25,780 nucleotides of DNA from JBBAFS01 sp041655255 (GTDB lineage: Bacteria; Spirochaetota; Spirochaetia; Sphaerochaetales; Sphaerochaetaceae): the NCBI GenBank assembly GCA_041655255.1, contig JBBAFS010000020.1, positions 1 through 25,780 of the forward strand, read 5' to 3'. Position 1 is the stretch's first letter; each line of letters starts with the position of its first letter. The translations under genes were made by a program, and so were the position numbers. Below, piece by piece: positions 14,899 to 23,622 of the stretch. The notes below the pieces were generated by a model. That model was not told the DNA's origin and did not search any database. It was given only the letters and a program-made list of their open reading frames with translations.

Positions 14899-16718
14899 AC
14901 AAAGAACAGTCGGCCAAAAGACTCTCTCTCTTTAATAGATTTGTACAATCTCAATACAGTATTCGTACCAAATTAGTCATCATGCACCTATTGGCTGCGA
15001 TCATACCATTAGTTGTTATTGCATTTATTTCATATATGCTCACCTTTAACGCAATGAAAGAGTCAGCGGTCCAATCGTTCTTTACAACTGCTGACCAATT
15101 AAATGCAAATATCGAACTTCTCTTATTAGATAGCAAATCTTTTCTTCGTATCGCTCGCACTGATGAAGTACAAAACTTCTTATACCACTCGGATGAGAGT
15201 GAGACACAGTTTCGTCGAGCATTTGATGTTGTTGAACTATTTAAATCGTATCGAAAATTATTCGACTTCTCTTCATATATAGCCAATGTGGTCATCTTAA
15301 ATAAAGCAGGTCCACACATTAGTGAACACAGGGGTATATTTACTCTTCCTGTAGATATTGAAGAGTTGGATATTGTCAAAGAGATTAATAAACAACCTGA
15401 TGGTATTTCGATTATCCCATCATACGATCACTCATATATGCTTAGTGAAGGGACACAACCATATCTCTCAGTCGGGGCGGTAATTTACAAAAATGTGACA
15501 CATGAAGAATTAGGATACATCATTGTTAATTTACAAATGGATGCTTTGGTTAATTTGGTGGAAGCATTGACGACTCAACAAGAAGGAGACTTTTTCATTG
15601 TTGAACATCTCGACAACTTTGTCTATCCACTGGAGTTTTCATATGAACAAGCTATGTTACCTCAACATCGAGTTGATGAAATTACCCAACAGACACGAGG
15701 TTTTTTCAGTGAGTCATTTCTTGGTATTCCCTCGTTTTTTGTCTTTAATACCTTAGACTTAACAGATTGGAAAATTATTGGGAGATCTAACCAAAAAGAC
15801 CTATTAGCTCATGCAATGACCATTCGTAATACCTCTATATTAGCATTGGGCATTGTAATCACCCTCTCATTTTTATTGTATCTTTTTATATCCAACAGAG
15901 TCACACGACCTATTCGGCAGTTACAAGAAGCAATGATTCAAGTTGGTAAAGGGGATTGGAATTTACAACCTGTTTCAAAATCTAAAGATGAAATCGCCGA
16001 TTTAGCACATAGTTTCACCTCGATGGTTAAGAAAATCCAGATGCTCCTTGAAACAACAAAAGAGGAGCAACACTTAGCAAAAGAGATGGAATTCAGAGCT
16101 CTTCAAGCTCAAATAAACCCTCATTTCTTATACAACTCATTAGAATCCATTGTATGGATGGCTGAAGGTGGTAAGAAAGAGGAGATTATTACTATGACTA
16201 AATCGCTCTCTTATTTCTATCGACTGAGTTTGGCTAAAGGCGATTATAAGGTTTCAATCAAAGATGAGCTATCACATATTGAGCACTATTTGATTATCCA
16301 AAAACTCCGCTACCGCGATATTCTCTCTTTTGAAATAGACGTTCCAGAGCATCTATACGCTTATTCAATTATTAAAATTATATTACAACCGATAGTAGAG
16401 AATGCCATTTATCATGGAATTAAAAATACCAGAGATGCTGGTCTTGTCAAAATAGTTGCTTATGAAGATGGTGATGCCATTGTGTTTGAAGTTCAAGATA
16501 ACGGGAAAGGGATGACCAAAGAGAAAGTTCATGAGTTACAAAACCTTCTCTCATCGCCACTTTCAACGAAATCTTTTGTTTCCAGTTATGGGCTGAGAAA
16601 TATTCACCAACGACTACAACTTGATTATGGAGAGCATATGGGACTTCACATAACAAGTGAAATAGATGTTGGAACCACCGTCTATATTCGAATTGCAAAG
16701 GAGCTATACGTTGATTAA
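14895..16718 (+). CDS. YesM-type sensor histidine kinase
   Basis: A 607-residue membrane sensor kinase. Residues 27-49 form the first membrane helix. Residues 50-310 are an extracytoplasmic sensing region of the Cache-like kind. The second helix is at about 312-333, followed by a HAMP linker (about 335-385, NRVTRPIRQLQEAM...). The His_kinase domain (PF06580) has phospho-acceptor His410 in INPHFLYNSLES, and the ATPase domain has Asn503 in PIVENAIYHG, a G box DNGKGM and a second glycine region SSYGLRNIHQR. No key residue is missing. It overlaps the upstream gene by four bases and the response regulator by eight. Such kinases commonly sense sugars or oligosaccharides, or a binding protein in complex, and control the adjacent ABC transporter; that role is inferred. 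Confidence 0.92.
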   Translation: MNKEQSAKRLSLFNRFVQSQYSIRTKLVIMHLLAAIIPLVVIAFISYMLTFNAMKESAVQSFFTTADQLNANIELLLLDSKSFLRIARTDEVQNFLYHSDESETQFRRAFDVVELFKSYRKLFDFSSYIANVVILNKAGPHISEHRGIFTLPVDIEELDIVKEINKQPDGISIIPSYDHSYMLSEGTQPYLSVGAVIYKNVTHEELGYIIVNLQMDALVNLVEALTTQQEGDFFIVEHLDNFVYPLEFSYEQAMLPQHRVDEITQQTRGFFSESFLGIPSFFVFNTLDLTDWKIIGRSNQKDLLAHAMTIRNTSILALGIVITLSFLLYLFISNRVTRPIRQLQEAMIQVGKGDWNLQPVSKSKDEIADLAHSFTSMVKKIQMLLETTKEEQHLAKEMEFRALQAQINPHFLYNSLESIVWMAEGGKKEEIITMTKSLSYFYRLSLAKGDYKVSIKDELSHIEHYLIIQKLRYRDILSFEIDVPEHLYAYSIIKIILQPIVENAIYHGIKNTRDAGLVKIVAYEDGDAIVFEVQDNGKGMTKEKVHELQNLLSSPLSTKSFVSSYGLRNIHQRLQLDYGEHMGLHITSEIDVGTTVYIRIAKELYVD

Positions 16719-18315
16719 AGCAGTTTTAATTGAAGATGAGATTCTCATTCGAGAAAACATTAGAGAGAGTTTCCCGTGGAGCGAAAATGGAATTGTATTT
16801 GCAGGTGAAGCTGGAGACGGAGAAACTGCCTTGCAACTCATCGAGGATGTCGATCCTCAAATTGTCATCACAGATATCAAAATGCCCTTTTTAAATGGGT
16901 TAGATCTCAGTCGTATTATCTTAGCTCAAATGCCATGGGTGAAAGTTATCATTATGACAGGGTTTGATGATTTTGAACTTGCTCAACAAGCGCTTAAAAT
17001 TGGAGTGAGTGATTATCTTCTAAAACCTATTGTTGTTGAGGAGTTGCGCTCTTCACTACAAAAGGTTGTTAAAGAGATCTCCTTAGAGAGTCGAAGATTA
17101 CAAGACATTGAGTCACTTCAAGCCAAAATGGAGATTAATAAACGGTTTTTGCAACACGAGTTTTTAAATAATGTGGTTGCAGGAGCCTTAAGCGTTACAG
17201 AAGTCTTTGAAAAATCAACGGAGTTAGGAATCTCCATTCAAGCAAAGGCCTATGCCGTTATTCTAGTTTCGGTAGAACTCTCAGTTCACGAGGCCTCCTT
17301 AGTCTCTAAGGAATTGATACAAGCTGGATCAATTATTGAATCTCTTCAAGCCGATGATCTGTATGTTATTAGATCGAGTCTAAAAGAATATATTCTCCTT
17401 ATCAAAAGTAATAACCCTAAGTACTTAGTTAACGATTGTTACCGAATGAGTCAGTCGATTAAAAAAGAGTTAGAAAAAAAGACAAAAGTATCTGTCAGTG
17501 TCTCAATTGGAGGGGTAAAACAACGAGTTCAAGATATTCAAGAGTCTTATGAAGAGGCTAAAGAGACTGAAACATTATCGTATCTCTTTGGGAAACATAA
17601 GGTAGTAGGACTTGAAGATGCTCGGCTACTTAATCCCTATCAAGGGGCAAAAACTCCGTTTGAAAGAAGAGAGATATCACGCTTTTTACGTTCAGGGTCA
17701 AAAGAGGAGATCCCACTTTTTATAGAGGAGCAACAAAAGAGGTTTGATAGATTTCCAATAAACCCATTTTTTATCACTCTTGTTCGTTTTAACCTCTTTT
17801 ATGAAATTACCCTCTTTTTAGAAGAGATCGGATATCTTCATGAATTTAATGAATCTCATCCACTTAAAGGGATGCTACAACAAGATGATGTAGAACATAC
17901 AACTCTCACACAGCTATTAGAGCAGGCTACAACGCTTATCGACTATGCGGTGGTTCAACGAGAGCAGCAAAAGATTCGAAAGTATGAGTTTGTCATTCAA
18001 AAAGCAAAGCAATATATTGAAGCGAATTATCATAAAAGAACATTACAACTAGCTGATGTTGCTCAACATGTACATATGAGTACAAGTCACCTTTCAACTA
18101 TATTTAATCAAGAAACGGGGATGGGGTATACTGATTACGTTGGAGAAGTCAGAATCGCTAAAGCCAAAGATCTATTAGCTAACAACCAGCTCAGATCGGC
18201 TGAAATTGCCTATATGGTGGGATTTAGCGATCCACACTATTTTTACAATATCTTTAAAAAAGTGACTGGAATGACTAGTGGAGCCTATCGCCAATCTCTA
18301 CAAAATAATAGTTAA
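16711..18315 (+). CDS. YesN-type response regulator with AraC helix-turn-helix
   Basis: A 534-residue transcription factor. Residues 1-120 are a receiver domain with acidic E8/D9, phosphorylated Asp55 in TDIKMP and the conserved Lys in YLLKPI (about 105). Residues 120-420 form a variable middle region. The last 100 residues form two AraC-type helix-turn-helices (LADVAQHVHMSTSHLSTIFN and SAEIAYMVGFSDPHYFYNIF). The start is TTG at 16711, not an upstream TTG at 16666: AAAGGAG lies seven bases before 16711, and residues IKAVLIEDE begin the receiver fold exactly there. It overlaps the kinase stop by eight bases (TTGATTAA). It probably activates the downstream transporter genes, whose promoter would lie in 18316-18494. 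Confidence 0.93.
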   Translation: MIKAVLIEDEILIRENIRESFPWSENGIVFAGEAGDGETALQLIEDVDPQIVITDIKMPFLNGLDLSRIILAQMPWVKVIIMTGFDDFELAQQALKIGVSDYLLKPIVVEELRSSLQKVVKEISLESRRLQDIESLQAKMEINKRFLQHEFLNNVVAGALSVTEVFEKSTELGISIQAKAYAVILVSVELSVHEASLVSKELIQAGSIIESLQADDLYVIRSSLKEYILLIKSNNPKYLVNDCYRMSQSIKKELEKKTKVSVSVSIGGVKQRVQDIQESYEEAKETETLSYLFGKHKVVGLEDARLLNPYQGAKTPFERREISRFLRSGSKEEIPLFIEEQQKRFDRFPINPFFITLVRFNLFYEITLFLEEIGYLHEFNESHPLKGMLQQDDVEHTTLTQLLEQATTLIDYAVVQREQQKIRKYEFVIQKAKQYIEANYHKRTLQLADVAQHVHMSTSHLSTIFNQETGMGYTDYVGEVRIAKAKDLLANNQLRSAEIAYMVGFSDPHYFYNIFKKVTGMTSGAYRQSLQNNS

Positions 18316-18494
18316 ATGTGTAATATTTTTCACAGCTACTGTCAGACAGAAGAAATATATTCCATAACATAACATTCTCTATCATATGTAATCTCACCAT
18401 CTACCAATTTAATTCTATTGTGGTCTGACTTTAGCGCTCTCATACTTAATTTAGAAGGATCGGGAATAGACATTCACCGACGAGGAGGAAACGA
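18316..18494 (+). promoter_or_regulatory. regulatory gap ahead of the sugar-binding protein gene
   Basis: A 179-base gap with no gene. It contains the 11-base palindrome CTGTCAGACAG (18339-18349). Its core GTCAGAC recurs in inverted form as GTCTGAC (18423-18429). A weak promoter, TTGTGG (18418-18423) with CATACT (18441-18446) at 17-base spacing, overlaps that second copy. A very good ribosome site GAGGAGG stands six bases before ATG 18495. A weak promoter with regulator half-sites would suit activation by the YesN-type regulator; this is inference. Confidence 0.4.
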
Positions 18495-19451
18495 ATGAGT
18501 AAAAGAAAAATTATGAGCGTACTCATAATCTTAGTAGTACTTATTGTGAGTACTACAACACTATTTGCAGGTGGAGCCTCAGAGAAAAAAGCTGGAGCTG
18601 CCACAAAGACGTATGCAATTGTATATCCAATTGTTCACCCTTTCTTTGAGCCAGTTACAGTGAGCGCCGAAGCTTATGCAAAAAAAATGGGCTACAAAGT
18701 AATCACAAGAGCTCCTGAAGGAGTTGGAGTGAACCAACAAATTGAAATTATGGAGAACTTAATTGCAATGAAGGTCGATGGAATTGCTATTGTTCCGACT
18801 GATCCTGATGCACTAGCTCCATATATCGACAAAGCTATTGATGCAGGTATCCCAACGATTTGTTTTGAATCTGATAACCAAGAGAGTAAGAGACTTGCTT
18901 TTTTAGGGACATATAACTACAACGCTGGTCGTCACCTTGGCTCCATTGTTGGAAGAGAGCTTAACGGTAAAGGTACTATGATTATTTGTACTGGATTACC
19001 TACCCAAAGAAGTTTAAACGAACGTATTCAAGGAATTGAAGACGAGCTTGCTGAAAACTTCCCAGGAGTGAAAATTCTTGACATCCAAACTGGTCAAGGA
19101 GATCCAAACCTTACAGTAAACGTCATTGAAACCCAAATCCAGGCATATCCTGACTTCGATGTGTTTACCAGTATTGATGCAACTGGTGGTCCTGCTGCTG
19201 TTGCTATTTGGAAATCACTTGGTTGGACAAAAGATGATCATAAAATCATCACATTCGACGACATGGAAGAGAACGTTCAAGGTGTAAGAGACGGACAAGT
19301 CACCTCTATTGTTTCACAAAAACAATGGCTCTGGGGTGAACTTATTATTAAGACTCTTGATGACATCCTCGATGGTAAGACAGTTGCAGATTCTACTGAT
19401 ACAGGAACAGTTGAAATTACGATCGCTAACGTCGATACATACAGAAACTAG
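18495..19451 (+). CDS. sugar ABC transporter, periplasmic binding protein (RbsB type)
   Basis: A 318-residue Peripla_BP_4 (PF13407) protein that binds a monosaccharide or polyol outside the membrane. The signal peptide (residues 1-25, SKRKIMSV then a long hydrophobic run ending TLFA) is followed by GGASEKKAG, very like the other binding protein of the window and again without a lipobox cysteine. The mature part begins YAIVYPIVHPFFEPV and contains DGIAIVPTDPDALAPYIDKA and GIPTICFESDN, which line the sugar site in ribose/galactose/inositol binding proteins. The ATG is backed by GAGGAGG. A strong stem-loop follows the stop, likely raising this protein over the permease. The substrate is not known; the IolB-like gene points to an inositol- or uronate-like compound. 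Confidence 0.92.
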   Translation: MSKRKIMSVLIILVVLIVSTTTLFAGGASEKKAGAATKTYAIVYPIVHPFFEPVTVSAEAYAKKMGYKVITRAPEGVGVNQQIEIMENLIAMKVDGIAIVPTDPDALAPYIDKAIDAGIPTICFESDNQESKRLAFLGTYNYNAGRHLGSIVGRELNGKGTMIICTGLPTQRSLNERIQGIEDELAENFPGVKILDIQTGQGDPNLTVNVIETQIQAYPDFDVFTSIDATGGPAAVAIWKSLGWTKDDHKIITFDDMEENVQGVRDGQVTSIVSQKQWLWGELIIKTLDDILDGKTVADSTDTGTVEITIANVDTYRN

Positions 19452-19461
19452 ATTATTTCAC

Positions 19462-19495
19462 CTTTAGTGGCATCGCACAGGCGTTGCCACTAAAG
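19462..19495 (+). other. strong stem-loop between binding protein and permease genes
   Basis: CTTTAGTGGCA (19462-19472) and TGCCACTAAAG (19485-19495) make a perfect eleven-pair stem. After a T-T mismatch it extends by CGC/GCG around an ACAG tetraloop. It begins ten bases after the binding-protein stop and is followed by ATTCTTACAG, not a T-run. It probably protects the upstream message or partly attenuates the permease. Confidence 0.75.
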
Positions 19496-19536
19496 ATTCT
19501 TACAGTGAATTACAAATTAGATAAGGTGTCTTATAT

Positions 19537-20517
19537 ATGGAAACATTATTAACTAAAAAGAGGGTCAAGGAATTTCTCACAGACATTCGTAGTAACCGAA
19601 TTACCGGGTTGGTAGTTCTCATGTTTCTACTCACATTTATCCTTTCTGTGTTACGCCCAACCTCCTTTTTCACATCGACCAACTTATTCAATATCCTAAA
19701 GCAAGCTAGTATTGTCTCGATTATTGCATTTGGTCAAACCTTTGTAATGGTCTCAGGAGGAATTGATTTATCTGTTGGCTACTCATTGGGATTATCAGGA
19801 GTTATTACAGCAGTTCTCATCTCTAAAGGAATGGGAACAGGGGTCTCAATATTAGCAGGGTTGCTTATTAGTTGTCTGATTGGATTTGCTAATGGTCTTA
19901 TCATTACCCAATTTAGATTGCCCCCGTTCATAGTTACACTAGGTCTTGCAAAAATAGCTCGTGGAATTATGTACGTGTTAACCAGAGGATATCCTATCCC
20001 TTTACGAGATAAGTTTATTATAGGTATTGGAAATAAATACATAGGCCCATTTCCATTAATGTCTTTAATTATGCTATTACTTTTTGCCATATCGGCATTT
20101 GTTTTGGGAAGGACCGTCTTTGGTTTGAGGACAAAAGCGATAGGGGGTAATGAATCTGCAAGCCAGCTCTCTGGGATTAATGTCGTGAAACACAAGATTT
20201 TATTGTATACCCTCACTGGGTTATTAGCTGGAATTGCAGGAATCATCATGGCGGGTAGGGTGAACTCAGGAAACCCAAACTCTGGGGCTAACTTTGATCT
20301 CGACAGTATTGCAGCTGTCATAGTAGGTGGAACTGCAATGAGTGGAGGAGAAGGGAGTGTCATTGGAACACTCTTAGGTGCTCTCATACTGCAAATTATT
20401 AGTAACGGTCTTGTACTGATGAACGTTAATATTTATTGGCAAACCATTGTTGCGGGAGTTCTGATTATTGGTGTGTGTGCATTAGACAGTATTTCTCACG
20501 GTCAGAAAGATTCATAA
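19537..20517 (+). CDS. sugar ABC transporter permease (RbsC type)
   Basis: A 326-residue inner-membrane channel subunit of the BPD_transp_2 (PF02653) family, with about eight to ten hydrophobic segments. Family landmarks are MVSGGIDLSVGYSLGLSG (residues 71-88), LPPFIVTLGLAKIARGIMY (128-146) and the ATPase-docking loop GRTVFGLRTKAIGGNESA (191-208). The ATG at 19537 has AAGG about 13 bases upstream, a modest ribosome site, consistent with lower translation than the binding protein. The stop is twelve bases before the ATPase start. Confidence 0.93.
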   Translation: METLLTKKRVKEFLTDIRSNRITGLVVLMFLLTFILSVLRPTSFFTSTNLFNILKQASIVSIIAFGQTFVMVSGGIDLSVGYSLGLSGVITAVLISKGMGTGVSILAGLLISCLIGFANGLIITQFRLPPFIVTLGLAKIARGIMYVLTRGYPIPLRDKFIIGIGNKYIGPFPLMSLIMLLLFAISAFVLGRTVFGLRTKAIGGNESASQLSGINVVKHKILLYTLTGLLAGIAGIIMAGRVNSGNPNSGANFDLDSIAAVIVGGTAMSGGEGSVIGTLLGALILQIISNGLVLMNVNIYWQTIVAGVLIIGVCALDSISHGQKDS

Positions 20518-20529
20518 GGGGGGAGATAC

Positions 20530-22044
20530 ATGAGTGAGAGTTTAGTACTCGAAATGAGGGATATAACAAAACGATTCCCCGGAGTTGTTGCCCTCTCATC
20601 TGTCTCTTTTAATCTGAAGAAACAAGAAATCCATGCACTCATTGGAGAAAATGGGGCAGGTAAAAGCACCCTCATGAAAATTTTAGGGGGAGTGTATTCT
20701 CCAGATGAGGGGGAAATAGTATTACAAGGTGAGACCACTCTTTTTCAAAATCCTCGTGATGCTATTGCCAAAAGTATTAGTGTTATTTATCAAGAATTTA
20801 ATCTCGTTCCTACATTAAGTGTTGCAGAAAATATCTTTTTAGGGAAAGAGGTTATCTCTAAAGATCATATCTCTTTGAATCGCAAAGAGATGGAAACAGA
20901 GGCACAACAAGTGATGGCAACCTTAGGATTGCCAGATTTTGATTGTTCAGCATGGGTTCGAAATCTCAGTGTTGCCCAACAACAACTTGTAGAGATAGCC
21001 AAGGCAATTTTCAATGAATCTAAAATTTTAGTGATGGATGAACCAACGGCTGTCTTAAGCCCTAATGAGACCGAATTATTATTTAACCTTATGAGAGAAC
21101 TCCGCGATAGCGGACTCTCCATTATCTACATCAGTCATCGCCTTAGTGAAATCATCGAGTTATCTGATCGTATTACTGTACTTCGTGATGGGCAATTTGT
21201 TACGGAATTAGATAATTCAAAGCATAACGTGACTGAAAATAGTCTTGTTAGGTATATGGTAGGAAGGGATTTAAAAGACACCTATCCCATCCGTGATCAT
21301 GTAACTTTTGGCCAGACTATGCTAGAGGTGAAAGAGATCTCCAAAAAGGGGATGTTCTCTCATGTTTCTTTCTCATTACGCCAAGGTGAAATATTAGGCT
21401 TTTCAGGCTTAGTTGGAGCGGGAAGAACTGAAGTAATGAAAGCTATTTTCGGTGCATACCCAATTGATGAAGGAACAATTCTTATCGACGGAAATGAGGT
21501 GAACATAAGAAATATAGGTGATGCAATCACACATCGAATTGCACTTATTCCTGAGGACCGAAAACGAGAAGGATTAGTGTTAGTTTTGAGTATGGCAGAA
21601 AATAGTGTCCTTTCGAGTCTCAAAGCAGTTCAACGTTTTGGCATTCTTATAAAACGATTGTTACTATCTGTTGTAAAAAAATACACTACAGAACTATCAA
21701 TTCGCCCAGCTCTTCCTCATAGAAAAATCAAACATTTTAGTGGTGGAAACCAACAAAAGGTGGTGTTAGCTAAATGGCTAGCTAACAACCCAAGAATTGT
21801 CATTTTAGATGAGCCAACTCGTGGAATCGATGTTGGTGCAAAAGTAGAAATTTATAAGCTGATAAATGAATTGGCTGAACAAGGAATGGGGATAATTTTT
21901 ATCTCAAGTGAACAACTAGAAGTACTTGGAATGTGTGATCGGATCATTGTTATGCACAATGGAACAATAAGCGGAGAATTTAATCGTGGTGAAGCAACTG
22001 AAGAGAATCTTTTGGCTGCAGCATCTGGTTTAGCTATTTCATAA
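20530..22044 (+). CDS. sugar ABC transporter ATP-binding protein, double domain (RbsA/MglA type)
   Basis: A 504-residue cytoplasmic ATPase with two fused ABC domains. Domain 1 has Walker A GENGAGKST (39-47), a signature region LSVAQQQ (146-152) and Walker B with MDEPT (169-173). Domain 2 has the usual degenerate P-loop GLVGAGRT (293-300), a good signature FSGGNQQK (403-410) and LDEPTRGID (426-434). The imperfect signature in domain 1 and the Lys-less P-loop in domain 2 are the family norm. GGGGGGAG lies five bases before the ATG. The next gene starts 13 bases later. Confidence 0.95.
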   Translation: MSESLVLEMRDITKRFPGVVALSSVSFNLKKQEIHALIGENGAGKSTLMKILGGVYSPDEGEIVLQGETTLFQNPRDAIAKSISVIYQEFNLVPTLSVAENIFLGKEVISKDHISLNRKEMETEAQQVMATLGLPDFDCSAWVRNLSVAQQQLVEIAKAIFNESKILVMDEPTAVLSPNETELLFNLMRELRDSGLSIIYISHRLSEIIELSDRITVLRDGQFVTELDNSKHNVTENSLVRYMVGRDLKDTYPIRDHVTFGQTMLEVKEISKKGMFSHVSFSLRQGEILGFSGLVGAGRTEVMKAIFGAYPIDEGTILIDGNEVNIRNIGDAITHRIALIPEDRKREGLVLVLSMAENSVLSSLKAVQRFGILIKRLLLSVVKKYTTELSIRPALPHRKIKHFSGGNQQKVVLAKWLANNPRIVILDEPTRGIDVGAKVEIYKLINELAEQGMGIIFISSEQLEVLGMCDRIIVMHNGTISGEFNRGEATEENLLAAASGLAIS

Positions 22045-22057
22045 GTAGGAGGCTTTT

Positions 22058-23554
22058 ATGAAACATTATAAACTTTTTATTAATAACGAGTGGGTAAACG
22101 GTTCAACAGGTGAAAGATTTGAATCTATAAGCCCTGCAACAGGTGAAGTATTAGCTTCTTTTGAAGAGGCAGGTGTAGATGATGTTGATAAGGCATGTAC
22201 TGTTGCTCGTCAAGCTTTTGAAAGCGGGGTATGGTCCCGTCTAGAAAATAATGAACGTGCTAAGATCATGCTCAAAGCTGCAGATATCATGGAACGCAGA
22301 TGGGAAGAGTTATCTCGCATGGAAGCCTTAGATACTGGAAAGCCTATTCATGAAGTTAAAACTGGTGATATGCCATATTCAGTCTATGCTTTTAAGTACT
22401 TTGCAAATATCGCCCGAGAGATTAATGGTGAGTTAATTCATGTGGCAAATGAACCATACATGCACGATTACATGGTGTATGAACCATATGGGGTGGTCTC
22501 AATTATCAGCCCGTATAACTTCCCCTTACACCTGCTCACCCGTAGCTTAGCCCCAGCATTAGCTGCAGGTAATACGGTTGTATGTAAAGCATCTTCACTC
22601 ACTCCTTGGACAACAGCTGTGTTAGGAGAAATTATCTTAGAAGCTGGTTTCCCTGCTGGTGTTGTCAATATCTTATCAGGCAAAGGAAGCACCGTAGGTG
22701 AGGCTATGGCTTCACATAAGGAAGTTGATGTTGTTGCTCTCACCGGGTCTGAGAAGGTGGGAAGAAGGTTATTAGAACTCTCAGCACAATCAGAAATCAT
22801 GAAGAAAAATGTGTTAGAACTTGGTGGTAAGGGCCCTGTTATTGTCGAACCAGATTGTCGTTACGAAGACACTGTCATTGGCGTTGCAGATGGCTTATTA
22901 CTTAATGGCGGTCAAGTTTGTTGTGCTCAAACGCGATTACTTTTACATGAATCAATATATGATCGCTTTTTAGATGATTTAGCAAAGGAGCTCAATAGTC
23001 GTAAAGGTGGAGATATCCTCGATCCAGAGACACGCCTTGGCTCTATGATAAGTAAAGAACAGATGGAAAAAGTGCACCAAACTGTGTTAGATGCAATTGA
23101 AGATGGAGCTACCTTAGTGTGTGGAGGAGAACCATTCACCGGTGGTATCTATGACGCTGGAGCATTTTACAAACCAACACTCTTAGCTAACGTACGAGAA
23201 GATATGAGATGTTACAGAGAAGAGATTTTTGGACCAGTACTTGTTGTGATGAAATATGCTCATTTAGATGAGGCAATCAAATATGCGAATGACTCTAAAT
23301 TTGGGCTAGGGGCTGGAATATTCTCAGAAAGTCACAAAACAGTACATTATGCTTCTCAAAGATTAAATGCTGGATCGATCTTTATTAATATGCCAAATAC
23401 GGCACGTATGAATGCTCCTTTTGGTGGAAACAGAAATAGTGGAATAGGTCGAGAATACGGAAAAACCGGATTACACGAATATCTTAGAACTAAAAACACT
23501 ATCTGGAATATGGCTTTTGGGTATCCAGAAGAGCAAAATGATATTTACTACTAG
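22058..23554 (+). CDS. NAD(P)-dependent aldehyde dehydrogenase
   Basis: A 498-residue ALDH-superfamily enzyme oxidising an aldehyde to an acid. Visible: the oxyanion Asn154 in SPYNFP, cofactor Lys177 in VCKASS, the TGSEKVGR loop (229-236), general base Glu254 in LELGGKGP and nucleophile Cys288 in GGQVCCAQTR. The pattern resembles betaine-aldehyde or general aldehyde dehydrogenases. It lacks the methylmalonate-semialdehyde dehydrogenase (IolA) style around the active site, so I do not call it iolA. AGGAGG five bases ahead fixes the ATG. Its place between the importer and the IolB-like gene suggests it oxidises a breakdown product of the imported compound. Confidence 0.93.
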   Translation: MKHYKLFINNEWVNGSTGERFESISPATGEVLASFEEAGVDDVDKACTVARQAFESGVWSRLENNERAKIMLKAADIMERRWEELSRMEALDTGKPIHEVKTGDMPYSVYAFKYFANIAREINGELIHVANEPYMHDYMVYEPYGVVSIISPYNFPLHLLTRSLAPALAAGNTVVCKASSLTPWTTAVLGEIILEAGFPAGVVNILSGKGSTVGEAMASHKEVDVVALTGSEKVGRRLLELSAQSEIMKKNVLELGGKGPVIVEPDCRYEDTVIGVADGLLLNGGQVCCAQTRLLLHESIYDRFLDDLAKELNSRKGGDILDPETRLGSMISKEQMEKVHQTVLDAIEDGATLVCGGEPFTGGIYDAGAFYKPTLLANVREDMRCYREEIFGPVLVVMKYAHLDEAIKYANDSKFGLGAGIFSESHKTVHYASQRLNAGSIFINMPNTARMNAPFGGNRNSGIGREYGKTGLHEYLRTKNTIWNMAFGYPEEQNDIYY

Positions 23555-23577
23555 AATATAAAGAATAAGTCGAACAT

Positions 23578-23601
23578 GTAGGGGTGGAATTCCACCCCTA
23601 C
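23578..23601. repeat. perfect 24-base palindrome between the aldehyde dehydrogenase and IolB-like genes
   Basis: GTAGGGGTGGAA (23578-23589) is followed directly by its exact reverse complement TTCCACCCCTAC (23590-23601). In RNA it folds to a ten-pair GC-rich stem with an AATT loop; in DNA it is an ideal dimeric-protein site. It is followed by TTGCTCATAAGGGG, so no T-tract is present. It starts 23 bases after the aldehyde dehydrogenase stop and ends 21 bases before ATG 23623. Confidence 0.75.
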
Positions 23602-23622
23602 TTGCTCATAAGGGGTTCAGAT

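Noticed and set aside
16666..16710. Longer response regulator starting at an upstream TTG
   Set aside because: The extra 15 residues lie inside the kinase gene, whereas AAAGGAG at 16697-16703 points to the TTG at 16711 where the receiver fold starts.
19779..20387. A 202-codon reading frame antisense to the sugar permease
   Set aside because: It mirrors a well-supported permease gene, is rich in proline and isoleucine as expected from the complement of membrane-protein codons, and has no family similarity.
22058..23554. Calling the aldehyde dehydrogenase IolA
   Set aside because: The active-site surroundings (LELGGKGP, GGQVCCAQ) fit general aldehyde dehydrogenases and not the CoA-acylating methylmalonate-semialdehyde type.
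8962..23601. Treating the three intercistronic hairpins as Rho-independent terminators
   Set aside because: None is followed by a T-run, and each lies between genes that must be expressed together.
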